NCBI GenBank assembly: GCA_022385755.1
Contig: MU278358.1
Location: 139,133 to 203,132 of the forward strand
DNA length: 64,000 bases
Source: Trametopsis cervina
Lineage: Eukaryota > Basidiomycota > Agaricomycetes > Polyporales > Irpicaceae
Direction of reading: 5' to 3'
The position numbers and the translations under genes are program-made. The notes below the pieces were generated by a model that saw only the letters and a list, made by a program, of their open reading frames with translations, was not told the DNA's origin and did not search any database. Below are positions 12,858 through 23,053 of this stretch, one piece after another; within the stretch, counting starts at the first letter, position 1, and the number at the start of each line of letters is the position of its first letter.

Positions 12858-13601
12858 ATGACAGACCAACGCCAGGTTACCGACACCCGCCACAACGACT
12901 TTGTGGGCAACGATGCGAACGTGCATCGTATCCCTGGTGCTGACCAGGCGACGACGGGACACCATTACGTTGCGGTGATGCCCAAAGGTGAGCTGTATGC
13001 ATAGTGCACATGTTTGCCTGCGATTGCTGACTGTTCTTGGGTGTTGTAGAGGGACCAGACTCGAGAAGTGCATCTGGGATTAACCGCGCGGACGAGCATT
13101 TGCCACCTCCGACTGGGCGAGACCGTCCACCGAGAGGCATTGGCCAGCCCGTTGCCCCAGCAGGTAAGCCGCGGAATTCTGTGTTCTACCACTCTTCCTA
13201 TCTAATATATTTTGCTGCCAGAGCAAGGCTCGATCGGTGAACGTCTGACAACCGTGCAGTCGCAACCGCAACCGCAACCGCAACCGCAAGAACCTCTCCC
13301 AGGCACACGCGTCGTGATTGACCGCGACCCATTTGCAGAGCGCACGTCGGCTGCCGACACCCTCACGGGGGCGACGTCGCAGAGCGTGTACGGCGGAATT
13401 GGAAAGCCAGGGAGCGGGATGACTAGCCAGGAGCTGCATCACGATGGACATGCGCACCGTAAGCGTGGTCAGCACGGAACGGATCAGTTTGGTACGGCGG
13501 ACGATTTGAGGCGGGGAGATGGGACGAATCCGTGGGCTGGAGACGGCTCGGAGGAGGTGAACGTGAAGGGGCAAAAGACGCATGACTTCCAGGACCGGTA
13601 G
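12858..13601 (+). CDS. Small hydrophilic, probably disordered protein of unknown function
   Basis: Three exons join in frame: 12858-12987 (MTDQRQVTDTRHNDFVGND...), about 13050-13162, and about 13222-13601. The protein is rich in Gly, Asp, His, Arg and Gln and has no hydrophobic core, signal peptide or membrane segment. A QPQPQPQPQ run near 13262 comes from a perfect six-base repeat (CAACCG). The C-terminus is GDGTNPWAGDGSEEVNVKGQK and then HDFQDR. The composition is that of hydrophilin or stress-associated disordered proteins. With the TATA box and CCCCT motif upstream this suggests a strongly induced stress gene, but that is inference. No named family is recognised. Confidence 0.7.
13263..13290 (+). 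repeat. Short in-frame hexanucleotide repeat (CAACCG)n coding Gln-Pro
   Basis: About four and a half tandem CAACCG units inside the third exon of the small hydrophilic protein. They encode a QP run. Such a tract is expected to vary in length between strains. Confidence 0.8.
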
Positions 13602-13903
13602 ATGGGTAGGTGCGAATAATCAAATTGTACAATAGCCAAGCCATAGACATATGCTCAACACGTTTTGACATTCCGTCCTGGTCCGGCTTTTTGTGTGTGC
13701 ATTTCTGAATGTTTTGGGTATGTTTTGACCGATTCTGATGATGAGTGTGAAGGGTCAGATTATCGTGGCGGCAAGCGATCGGCAGTGGGGATGACGTCAG
13801 GGGTGCAGCATCGCTTGCAGAGACGCGTCCGTTTGTCTTGTTTCGGACCGCGTCGTTTCTGCCTTCTGTCTTCGCCAGTGCCACCAGCTATACAGATCGC
13901 GCG

Positions 13904-13912
13904 TATATAAAG
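13904..13912 (+). promoter_or_regulatory. TATA box of the polyol dehydrogenase gene
   Basis: GTATATAAAG lies about 105 bases upstream of the ATG at 14015, with a C/T-rich leader between. This is a standard position for a strong fungal promoter. Confidence 0.55.
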
Positions 13913-14014
13913 AACCCTGTCTTCGTCATGGATGCCCCACATACCTCTTTTTCCTTGACCACCACCGCCGTCGCCGCATACATCCCCTCCACGTCCATTT
14001 CTTAAGCCGCCACC

Positions 14015-15445
14015 ATGCCTAAAGGAAACATGCGAGCCCTGCTCTACAGCGAGGTCAGTACCAGCTGGCGGACGCATCCAACTTTCACTGAAAATATCCA
14101 TTGTGAATACCACACAGCCCCTCAAGTTCGAGGTCACCACGGTACCCATCCCCGAATGTGGCGACGACGATGTGCTGCTCAAAGGTATTACCGCGCGTTT
14201 CGCCGCCGTTATCGCCATTCAGGCGCTCTTTATCTGAAGTGCCATTATCGGACAGTGACCTGCTGCGGGGTGTGCGGCACGGACGGACACATTCACGAGG
14301 GAGAGTTCATCTCCAAGTTCCCGGTAAGGTTACATCTCTCGGAAGCACGGTCATGCCCACCCGCTGACCTATCGATCTGCCTCTGCCGCATGCATCGCTG
14401 TGCAGCTCATCCCCGGGCACGAAGCGATTGGAAAGGTGGTCGAGGTGGGAAAGAACGTGAAGGACTTCCAGTTGGGTGATCGTGTCGTTGCCGACGTCGG
14501 CATTTCGGTCAGTCATCGATTAATATTTCTGGGGTGGTGGAGACGTGTTAACTCTTCGGCTGGCGGGTGGCAGTGTGAGACATGCTTCTACTGCCGTCGC
14601 GGCGAGCCGGTGCTGTGCGAGAATTTCGAGGCGCGCGGCGTCACGCTACCTGGTGGCTTTGCGGAATACATTGTATAGTGAGCATCGCACCCTGCTTCTC
14701 TTCGTATCTGAACACAGCTGACGCAACGGCAGCCCCCAGAAGAAGTGCTACAAGATCCACAATTTGACAGATGAGGAGTCGACGCTACTCGAGCCCGCCG
14801 CGTGTGCTATCCATGGTTTGGATAAGCTCAACCCGCCCGTCGGCATTGACGTTCTTCTGCTCGGTGCTGGACCTACCGGTCTGATTCTTGCTCAGCTGCT
14901 GAAAGGGAATGGCGCCCACCGTGTGGTCATCGCTGCCAACAAGGGTATCAAGATGGACATTGCGAAGCAGCTGAACGCTGGAGACGAGTACATCGAGCTT
15001 GACAGGCAGAATCCCGAGGCGCAGTGGGAGCAGCTGAAGAAGGATAACCCCTACGGCTTCGATGTTGTCGTCGAGGCGACAGGTGTGGAGAAGATTGCGC
15101 AGGACAGCATTAACTACGTCCGCCGCGGTGGTACGCTCATGATCTACGGTGTCTATGAGAACAAGGCGGTAGTGCACTGGCCGCCGTCGAAGATCTTTGG
15201 AGATGAGATCAAGGCACGTTCTGAATATTGTGAATATATGCGGAGCGCTAATTCCAGGGACCTACATTTAGATTCTTGGTTCGTTCTCCCAAGCCTACTG
15301 CTTCCCTCGTGCGGTTGCGTACTTGGATGGCGGCAAGGTTAACGTGAAAGGCATGGTCACCGACACGTTCCCGCTGGAGGACTACCAGGGTGCGTTGGAC
15401 AAAATGAATAGCCGTGGAGCGGTCAAGATCTGCATCAAGCCTTGA
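14015..15445 (+). CDS. ARD1: Zinc-dependent medium-chain dehydrogenase, D-arabinitol dehydrogenase (ARD1) type
   Basis: NAD(P)-linked oxidation of a polyol, probably D-arabinitol or another C5/C6 sugar alcohol, in the cytosol. The ATG at 14015 has a CCACC context. Five or six exons give about 350 aa. Catalytic-zinc ligands lie in [17 protein letters not shown] (about 14270) and IPGHEAIG (about 14405). The structural zinc site [15 protein letters not shown] lies across an intron at about 14575-14620. The Rossmann motif is [16 protein letters not shown] (about 14850). The end is [15 protein letters not shown] at 15445. The GroES-like fold plus these motifs place it with sorbitol/arabinitol dehydrogenases. 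The rust fungus ARD1 is the named relative I recall, so the symbol is a family assignment. Substrate is inferred. The gene appears intact and strongly expressed (TATA box, Kozak context). Confidence 0.85.
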
Positions 15446-15960
15446 GTGTTTCCTGGCGATATCGACCTCTCAGTATCAAGCATGATGCACACCGGAGACG
15501 TACGCTTTCAAGAAAGGAGGGAATCTTGTTCCTGGAGAGGGTGCATCCATTGTAGAACAGCATTTTCCGGATGGAACGTTTCCCTTTTGTTTGTATAGAT
15601 ATAATGACTTTGTATTACCAGCAATGTTCTATGCAGGAACAGACTGATCCTGACGCCTTTGTGGCGTTGACGGAAAAGGCCGGGTCTGAATTGGCAGCGG
15701 TGTTCGTTGGAAGCGAAAGACGTCGCCACAATGCACGTACGAGTTGTTGAACCAATCGCATCACATCAGGCAGCATTGCTGGCCATATAAGTTACACAAG
15801 GGTATAATCATTCAAGATCCTAAGCGCCGTATCCCATGTATGTTAGTACACTAGCCCAATCATCTTCCCAAATCCTCAAGCAGCAGAATCATGTATTCAA
15901 AGCATGCACTATATATATTGGCTCAGCCATCTTCCCATATCTTCAATCGCGACCATGCAC
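15446..15960. other. Convergent intergenic region
   Basis: About 500 bases between the dehydrogenase (plus) and the first BTB gene (minus), so it holds two 3' UTRs. No gene seen. It is AT-rich near 15840-15940 and includes a TATATATA run at about 15910 that is not in a promoter position for either gene. Confidence 0.5.
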
Positions 15961-17355
15961 TCAGATTGTGCACTGTGGGTGAGAAGAGCAGAATAGTGAG
16001 ATGAGCACACGGGTGGCACTAAGGAGGCGCGAGCACGTTGTCAAACGTACCTGGGTCAGAATCCACTGCGTGACGAGCTGCTTGATGTGCGACTCGAGTG
16101 CCTGGCGGCAGTCGTGGCACTTGACGGCCTCGACGAGACTGTTCATGATAGTTTCGATGCCCGTGCGGGGCAACGCTGAGCGACACCAATCATGAGCGAC
16201 AGCGCAATCGTAAGAACAAGCACGGAAGCATGCTAACCAGGGGTAGCAGAATAGAACACCTGCGCGGCCGCGAGCTGGAAGGCACGCCCGACGATCTGGC
16301 GCTGCTCAGCGGAGCAGTACGGTTTAGCGATGTGCGGGTACAGCGGCTCGTCGAGGAGCCTCTTGAGCGCGCCCATGCGCGTGGTGTGCAGACGCAGAAG
16401 ACGCTGCAGGTAGTGTATGCCGATGCGCTGCAGCATCGCGGAGTCAAGGTGCTGCAGCTCGATGTGCAGCGTGTACGCAGACGCGGCGACGGCGAGGTCC
16501 TCGCACCCGTGCGTAGCGGCGAGCGCGTAGGTCTCCATCGGCAGGCACGGCGCGTGCTGCAGGACTGTGTCGTACAGCGGGGCGCCGCGCGCGAGGTAGT
16601 GCTGCGCGTTGAGGCCGTATCTCTTTTGTGCGCAGATGGCCTCGTCGAGGCACTCGAGCGATGGGTGATAGGAGCCGCACGAGATCTCGTACAGGCAGTG
16701 CAGGACGATGTTGAGAATGTCTGCGCGGTCGTGCACGATGCAGGTCAATAAGTTCATCTCGGTGGGCTGCGGGCCGTGGGGCAGGAGGCCGCCGAAACGG
16801 TTCGTGGACGCGGCGAGAAGCTTGTCGAAGTGCAAGAAGAAGAAGACACGGTCTGCGCTGGCGATAACGATGTTCGGCGCAGCAGAGTCGAGACCTGCAT
16901 CGAGGCTGAACGTGCTGGATACCTCGATTGTAGGAAGGTAGGGTGGGTTGAAGGCCTTGTTGGTTGTGGGAGATACACCAACCTTGGGGAGATCAGAGTC
17001 TTGATGACATGCGACGAACGGGGAGAGCACAGGCCTCTGCGAATGCGAGAGTGGGTGGACCTACTGATGTGTCAGGACTAGGCGGGGGCATTGGTGGCCC
17101 TTCGCCGCCGTCTGCGTTGCTCCCCGTTAGCGTGTCAACCAAGAGCTGAGTGTCGAAGTAGTCGGCCACCTGTGGCTGAATGGTCTCGGTTGTGTACGAG
17201 TAGATTGGGGTGGCGGCTGAGGCCGGCTGGGTCTGGAAGAGAGATTCGACAGGCATGAGGATTAAGCTGCTAGATGAGTCGTTGGATGCGTTGTCGAGGT
17301 GGTGGTCAGAGACAGAGAGACCAAGGCCGGCTGGGTTATGTAGAGGTGGTGCCAT
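15961..17355 (-). CDS. BTB/POZ domain protein, copy 1
   Basis: BTB domains mediate dimerisation and often recruit cullin-3. The partner of this agaricomycete family is not known. Four exons on the minus strand: 17065-17355, 16238-16982, 16051-16175 and 15961-15972. The total is 1173 nt and 390 aa. The N-terminus is low-complexity (Ser/Thr/Pro). The BTB core starts near IEVSSTFSLDAGLDS and contains DRVFFFLHFDKLLAAS and FGGLLP. Then come LNIVLHCLYEISCGSYHPSL and a long alpha-helical region typical of the family (ETYALAATHGCEDLAVAAS). The C-terminal exon has GIETIMNSLVEAVKCHDC, a CxxC-like pair. The last exon codes only Cys-Thr-Ile and the stop. Exon lengths 745/125/12 match copies 2 and 3 exactly. 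Confidence 0.85.
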
Positions 17356-17946
17356 GTGTAAAGCGCGTTGAGCGACTAGCGCTGAACGTTCTTGCTTTGA
17401 GCTGCCGCATTGTGGGAGTCGGGTCGAAGTAGGAATGTCTGGTACTGCGAGATTACACTGCGCTGGCGATGCGATCCTTCATCGGTTCCGTGCGTTGGAC
17501 CAAATCAATGATTTGCTAGTGGAAAATGCCTGCCACTACAAAGCCGTTGAAAAGCCGTGTATCGCATCAAAAATGTCGGATGCATGGTTTATACGCCGTC
17601 GAGCTCGATTCGGGAGCCGCAAAAGTGAAGATTTGATGTCGCGCTGGACTCGGAGTGTGCCCTGACAACGGCATTGCTGTCGAATGGCAGAGTTTGCTTT
17701 CAGTATCAAATGCGTAGTAGGCTGTATACTCACTCGAATATTGCGCTTTTTGGACCAACCAACTCATGAATATCCTCTCGATATGTCCTAGATGGTTGAA
17801 TGGTGGTGGAGGGAGAGGAACAACGAGCGGAACGCTCTCATCGCCGCGCCTCGAGTGAAACCGCAATCAGTCACGGATGGACGTCATTGTCACGCCGGCA
17901 CGCTTAATCCCCGACCGGCTTGCGCTGAACGTCGAGGTGAGAGCGT

Positions 17947-18130
17947 TTGGCGGGATTCGAACCTATCACTCTGCTTGCTGCCTTCGTCACGCACATTCAT
18001 GTGTGTCCTTCTCTGCCAGCAAATTGCACAGATCGAATCTGACAGTAGTAATACAAGTCCTTTCTCGAAATACACAGGGGGTATCTTACATGAACAGGCT
18101 GAGCGCAGCGTTTTTCAGACGGATCAGTAC
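17947..18130. other. Spacer between the two tandem BTB genes
   Basis: No gene is supported between the copy 1 start and the copy 2 end (17356-18264) apart from the duplicated 3'-end element at 18131-18290. A GATTCGAACC string at about 17953 resembles a tRNA T-loop but has no stem (see rejected items). Confidence 0.4.
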
Positions 18131-18290
18131 ATTGGGTTTGGCAATCTTCCCGTATCTTCGACCAGAGTTGTGTCCTTCATATTGTGCATTGAAGAAGAAA
18201 CGGCATCCGCGTGAGCATATTGGTTTTGGCAGTATCCCCGTATCTTCAACCGGAACGGTGTCCTTCATATGGTGCACTGCAGAAGCAACA
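18131..18290 (-). repeat. Two-copy direct repeat containing the BTB terminal exon and its flank
   Basis: Two imperfect copies of about 68 bases, starting near 18133 and 18224 (period about 90). Both contain CCCGTATCTTC, GTGTCCTTCATAT and GTGCA..TG..GAAG. The right copy includes the genuine 12-nt last coding exon of BTB copy 2 (18265-18276). The left copy has a ghost of that exon (TGCACAATATGA on the minus strand) without a usable AG acceptor. A diverged relative of the same block surrounds the last exon of copy 1 near 15925-15975. Confidence 0.7.
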
Positions 18291-19499
18291 TTGGTGCGTG
18301 ATCCCAACGGGGCGCGGTCATCATTGTGAGCCTCACCTGCGTCAGTATCCACTGCGTGACGAGCTTCTTCACGTGCGCCTCGAGCGACTCACGGCAGTCA
18401 TGGCAGCCTATGGCCTCAACGAGGCTGTTCATGATCGTCTCGATGCCGGAGCGGGCCAACGCTAGACGGCGTCGATCGTCAGCCACCGAACAATATCATA
18501 ACGAAGGAGGGCCACGGAGTCCACGGGACGGGGGCGTTGAACTGACAGCAGTACGCATACTCACCAGGTGTAGCAGAATAATACACCTGCGCGCCCGCGA
18601 GCTGGAACGCACGCCCGACGACGCGACGCTGCTCGGCGGAGCAGTGCGGTTTCGCGACGTGTGGGTACAACGGGGCATCGAGGAGATCCTTGAGCGTATC
18701 CATGCGCGAAATGTGCAGGCGTAGCAGGCGATGCATGTAGCGTGTGCCGATGCGGTCTACAATGTCGTGCGAGACGCAATGCAGCGGGACAGGCAGCGTG
18801 TACGCGGACGCGGCGACGGCGAGGTCCTCGCACTTGTGCGCTGCGGCCAGTGCGTACGTCTCTATTGGCGAGCGCGGTGCGTGCAGCAGGACGGTTTCGT
18901 AGAGCGGCATGCCCCGCGCGAGGTAATGGTGTGGGTCGAGCCCGTACTGCGTTTGGGCGGTGATCGCGGCGTCGATACAGTCGAGGGAAGGGCTGTAGGC
19001 GTCGCAGGGGAGTTCGTACAGGCAGTGCAGGATAACGTTGAGAACGTCGGCGGGCTCGGGGACGACGAAGGTGAAGGGTTTCACATCGGTGGGGTGGAGG
19101 CCGGGGGGCAGGAGGCCGCCGAAGAAGTTGTAGGAGGGGGCGAGGAGCGTGTGGAAGTGCACAAAGAAGAAGACCTGGTCGGCGCTGGCGATCACGGTGT
19201 CGGGGGGAGTGGGACGGAGGGTGGCATGGAGGTTAAATGTGCTCGATATGTTGATCATGGGCTGGCCTGCATGGACGAACGGCGGGAGGGCCGCAGAGGG
19301 CGTTGAGACCTTTGCGCGGTCAGAGGCTCAGCCGATGTGGGACGGACGGAGACAGCGGCTGGGAGTGTGTGATGGGGATGAGAAGGGCGGGACCTACTGG
19401 TGTGCTGGGCTCGAACGAGGGAGCAGATGGAGGGTCGCTGTCCGAGCTGCTCTCACTCGTGGCCGCGATGAAGAACTGAGGATTGAAGTAATCAGACAT
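18265..19499 (-). CDS. BTB/POZ domain protein, copy 2 (tandem duplicate)
   Basis: Minus-strand exons 19398-19499, 18565-19309, 18337-18461 and 18265-18276 sum to 984 nt and 327 aa. It starts MSDYFNPQFF with a short acidic Ser-rich N-terminus, shorter than in copy 1. The BTB part has STFNLHATLRPTPPDT, DQVFFFVHFHTLLAPS and FFGGLLPPG, then VLNVILHCLYELPCD. The exon 3 peptide ALARSGIETIMNSLVEAIGC and the terminal Cys-Thr-Ile-stop match copy 1. Exon lengths 745, 125 and 12 are identical in all three window copies, so the intron positions are ancestral. Same orientation and adjacency to copy 1 point to tandem duplication. No inactivating change was seen. Confidence 0.85.
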
Positions 19500-20117
19500 T
19501 GTTGAGTTGATGAGTGTGGCACCTCAGAGGACGGGTATAGGAAGGCCAAAGGCAGGAGAGCAGAGACAAGAGGGCCTAGCGGTGGGCGAGAGAGATGTAG
19601 TAGATAGGAAGGGGGGAATCGTCGAGCGAAGGAGATGGCAAGATACAGGAGAGACCCCGTAGCGCTCGGCTGTAAGATGCGTGGTGGGAGTGAGAACGCC
19701 GCCATGGCTGTTGGGCATACTGTAGTGTGCAACGACAGTAAGCACCCGTACGACAGCAACAACCTGCATCTTCTCCTTGTCCCCTTCCCGCCACGGCCCA
19801 TTTCGACAGCGAGTAGGCCTCAAGTTGCACCGACGAGTCTTAAGGCCGCGTGCATCCCAGCACCGCGCGTTCCCGTGCGACAGTTCGCCTCCGTTGGACA
19901 AGCCGCTGGTTAAGCATACTGTGGTCGTCGTGGCTCCGGCCGGGCAGCTACGCACCTTGTCCTGTAGCACAAATGCTGCCGTTTGTCAGCGCGTTGTGAC
20001 TTCTTACCCGACCACTCGTACGACGCAACGGCGACATCCGAACATCCGCCTAGAGGCCTCCGCGTTCACGCAGGAAGTATCTCTAACCTTCACGGCCATT
20101 CCTGCCTGCAATGAAGT

Positions 20118-20387
20118 TCACAGTGTGCAGGTAACGTGGATGCTCAGCTTTTTCACTTCGCAGGGCACCAGAGCATAGTCACCATTGTGGGTGACGACGA
20201 ACGACGTCCTCTGAGGGACGAACTGCATTCCTCGGATAGGGAAGCATATATGGAGGGGCTGGTTGGCTGGCCAGCTGAAGGGCTGGTCGAAGGAGTACAC
20301 AGACGGTAGGATATGGAAACCAATCCCCTCCGAGTCCTTCTCCCGTTGCTCGATATCCGCTCCGGTCCTACCGCCAGCCGACACCAA
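20118..20387 (-). CDS. Possible exon of an unknown gene or relic
   Basis: This minus-strand frame reads DIEQREKDSEGIGFHILPSV, then PFSWPANQPLHICFPIRG, and ends ...CEVKKLSIHVTCTL. The charged and hydrophobic spacing looks protein-like. A neighbouring minus-strand frame upstream (20368-21033) contains VSLVFIVAARGDNESSLTTV. No family is recognised and no continuous gene model could be built, so this may be a decayed gene. Confidence 0.22.
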   Translation of the reverse strand: MVSAGGRTGADIEQREKDSEGIGFHILPSVYSFDQPFSWPANQPLHICFPIRGMQFVPQRTSFVVTHNGDYALVPCEVKKLSIHVTCTL

Positions 20388-22419
20388 CCTTATACGGTGC
20401 TGGGACCGCCGCGTGCACAGTCGTCAGCGATGACTCATTGTCCCCTCGAGCAGCGACAATGAAGACCAGCGAAACACCGTCGGCCGCTGCTGAGGCAAAG
20501 TCAGCGGCGATCCGATGACGGCGACCGTTCCCCCAAGCTCGATGCGGAGAAAGAGCACACCGCGCAGTATCCCAGCCTTTATTGGTCCATGACGGTATGC
20601 CTAGCCACGATTGACGTAGCCCCCAACGGGGAAGCAGCTGTAGCCGTCTGTAGGCCCTCCAAGGGAGGGACATACAGAGGAATCTCTCGTAACCCATACC
20701 TACTTCTCTCATTCTCCCCTCGTAAGACGCCGTCAGACCTAGCGAGCTAGAAGATATTTTCAGCTCATTGAGGCATCTCGCACTCTGGTTCTGTAAGCAC
20801 CACAGGGAGATGGGTATGGGTGAGGAGAGATTCATGTGTATGTTTCCTGACCACCTGGGCTCGCTTTCCCGGGACCCCCGCAGACCTCCTAGGCCACCCG
20901 TCGGGGCGGGCGTCCAGCTTTTCATGCCGCAGGCCAGGAGCGATGTTGTGGACGACGAACATGTACTCAGACCCCTCGACCCTCCCCGAGACGAGACAAG
21001 TGCCGTGGAGCCTGTTGTGGAGCTCCTGTGCAAGGTCTAGTGTTCAAGGTTCTGCCGTACTTGGGTACACCCGCATATAGCCACTGCTATCTGGAGGAGG
21101 GAAGGTGGGAGGGTCAAACGCCTACTGCTCAGGCTGTACGCCTCAGTAGAGCCGTTCGGCCCCTCCATTTCCGTCTGGGTTGCCTGTTGCTGACGGTTCG
21201 GGTTTCTTTTTGTTGATGGCTCCTGTGGATGCAAGAAAGAGGGAGAACGAGGTTACTGTAACAGAGCAAGAGAGGGATGGGGGTAGGACAATCAGGAGAC
21301 GCGACGCGGTGCGAGTCTCTTGAGCGCTTTCCTATCCTGACTACACGACTCCCGAATGTCATGCTGTATGCCTATCTCGTCTGCCTCTGCAGCTGGTGTA
21401 GCGGCTGCTGCAAAGATGCTCCTTGTTACGGTCGCTGCTGTCCCCGGTGCCCTGAGGACGTGGATGCAACCTCTGCCGATATGCGACGTTGGGGTATTAA
21501 CCGTCGTTCACTGCAGTCTGCGTCGCCGTGTTATTCTCCCGCCGTCTCATGATACTCAGGCCGCCGCTACCGCATACCAATCGTACATTCTGAATTTGCG
21601 CTGGAGTCGACGAAGGCACAGAGGATTGAGTCAGTTCGTCGTCGTCAGTAACGTTGATCCCATGGACGCGCATATATGTATTACGCTAAGACGTCTCGTG
21701 CTACTCACTCTCATACTATTTCCAGCTTTATAGTTCTTCTTGCCAAGCAGGTGTTGATGGCGAGTCGCTGCTTCCGCTGTGGTAGGCTCCTCATTCGCTG
21801 TAACAAAGCTCGTTTTCAGCCTGAAGAGCCGAGGACGGACAGCACGCCAGCCCATAAGGGTACATGGTTGTCTCCGGCCCCTCCACCGATACATCACGGA
21901 CTATAACCCTCTCCCCAGAGAAGACGCGTCCTGAAGGGCGTACGCATCGAGGGACGAACGAGGCCGTCTCGACGACACCCTACCGTCCTGGCTTTTCGTG
22001 ACCACAGCGGCTACCTTCGTTCAGACCGCATTGACGTCCTTTAAAGCTAGCCAGAGGGCTGGGCGGGGCAAAATAAAATGTGTGTATGAATGACCACGAC
22101 TTCCACCGGAACTGTGGAACGACGCGATGGTATGCCAGAACTTCTGGCCACAAGTGAATTGTCCGTACTATCCGCCTGAACCGTCGGGGGAACAAATCTC
22201 GTATCATATTGACCTACTGATATTGTTGCTTGTGACTGTATCTTGTACTTGAACTATTCGCGTATTTGTTTTGGACACTGGCACCGCATAGACCGGGAAC
22301 TTGGAATTTTAACTATAGCTGATAGTATAGTCATCCATAAAAATTGTCCAATCAATTTCTTCATGTCTAAATCAACCCAGCACAGTGCAGATCGCATACA
22401 ATTCAAGAAACAAAATGTC

Positions 22420-22424
22420 AAAAA
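22420..22424 (-). terminator. RNA polymerase III terminator of the tRNA-His gene
   Basis: Five T residues on the minus strand begin three bases downstream of the tRNA 3' end, the usual Pol III stop. Confidence 0.7.
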
Positions 22425-22427
22425 GTG

Positions 22428-22511
22428 TGTCCCAGCGAGGATTCGAGCCTCGGTCTTCACGGATTGCGAGCAAGCCACAACGTGATGATCTAACCACTAA
22501 TCGACAAGGAC
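22428..22511 (-). tRNA. tRNA-His (GTG) with a 12-nt intron
   Basis: The 84-nt minus-strand sequence folds as a tRNA. Acceptor strands are GTCCTTG and CTGGGAC (one G-U and one U-U pair). The D stem is GATT/GATC with loop AGTGGTTA. The anticodon stem TCACG/CGTGA is perfect, and so is the T stem CGAGG/CCTCG with loop CTCGAAT. The discriminator is A. The anticodon GTG is at 22476-22478. The anticodon loop is interrupted after position 37 by 12 extra bases (22463-22474), the canonical place for a eukaryotic tRNA intron. Without them the tRNA is 72 nt. The extra 5' G of tRNA-His would be added after transcription. The U-U acceptor mismatch leaves a small chance that it is a decaying copy. Confidence 0.85.
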
Positions 22512-23053
22512 CGAGAGTAATTGCCCATATACCTAATTATAAACTCGTACAGGGTTCTCGGCAGATATTCCACGTAAATCAGCTTTTGCACTGAAGCTCA
22601 CAATGCATACGCGTTTGCTTCAGCGCAGAGACTGAACTGCGCCGTGTGAAATAACGTCCATTTGAACTTACCTTGTTGGTAAAACAAGTCGATAGCATGA
22701 TAAGGGACTGGCAGGCTCTCCGGCTGTAGTAAGAGCGAACGTATTGCAAAAGAGTGTGGGAGTATACAGTTGGTATACATTACTACCGAAGCCAACGAGC
22801 ATACTAGACGATCAAAGAAACGCGTATGAGGCTTACGACCGAGAAAAAAAGTTTCAAAGAAAGAAATAAGAAATGGCAGCAGCAAAGAAAAAAGTCCAGC
22901 AAGGTTGTGGGTTGTGGCAGAAACCGGGATCCGAGTAAGAACGGGTGAGACTCGCTTGTCCTAACAAAGTCACGGCCGCGTTCCCCGCATGAGCCTATCG
23001 ATACGGATGTTTGATATGGAGACGGGCTAGTGATACGGCGATGCTGCTCCCGC
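22512..23053. other. Intergenic region between tRNA-His and the wall-protein gene
   Basis: About 540 AT-rich bases with no convincing ORF. It should include the 3' UTR of the minus-strand wall-protein gene on its right side. Nothing else seen. Confidence 0.45.

Larger units (their letters stand above)
19500..22427. other. Gene-poor region upstream of BTB copy 2
   Basis: Nearly 3 kb without a recognised gene. The first few hundred bases should be the BTB copy 2 promoter. The rest has many short overlapping ORFs on both strands. One minus-strand ORF pair (20118-20387 and 20368-21033) is listed separately as a weak candidate. No terminal repeats or transposase motifs were found. Confidence 0.4.

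Noticed and set aside
16230..16751. Plus-strand ORF of 173 codons opposite BTB copy 1
   Set aside because: It is antisense to the intact BTB exon 2; its composition (Val/Arg/Glu-rich) reflects GC-rich codon shadows.
17947..17975. tRNA-like T-loop (GATTCGAACC on plus, GGTTCGAATC on minus)
   Set aside because: The bases on either side cannot form a T stem, and no anticodon or acceptor stem is found within tRNA distance.
18731..19306. Plus-strand ORF of 191 codons opposite BTB copy 2
   Set aside because: Antisense shadow of the 745-nt BTB exon; no domain and biased composition.
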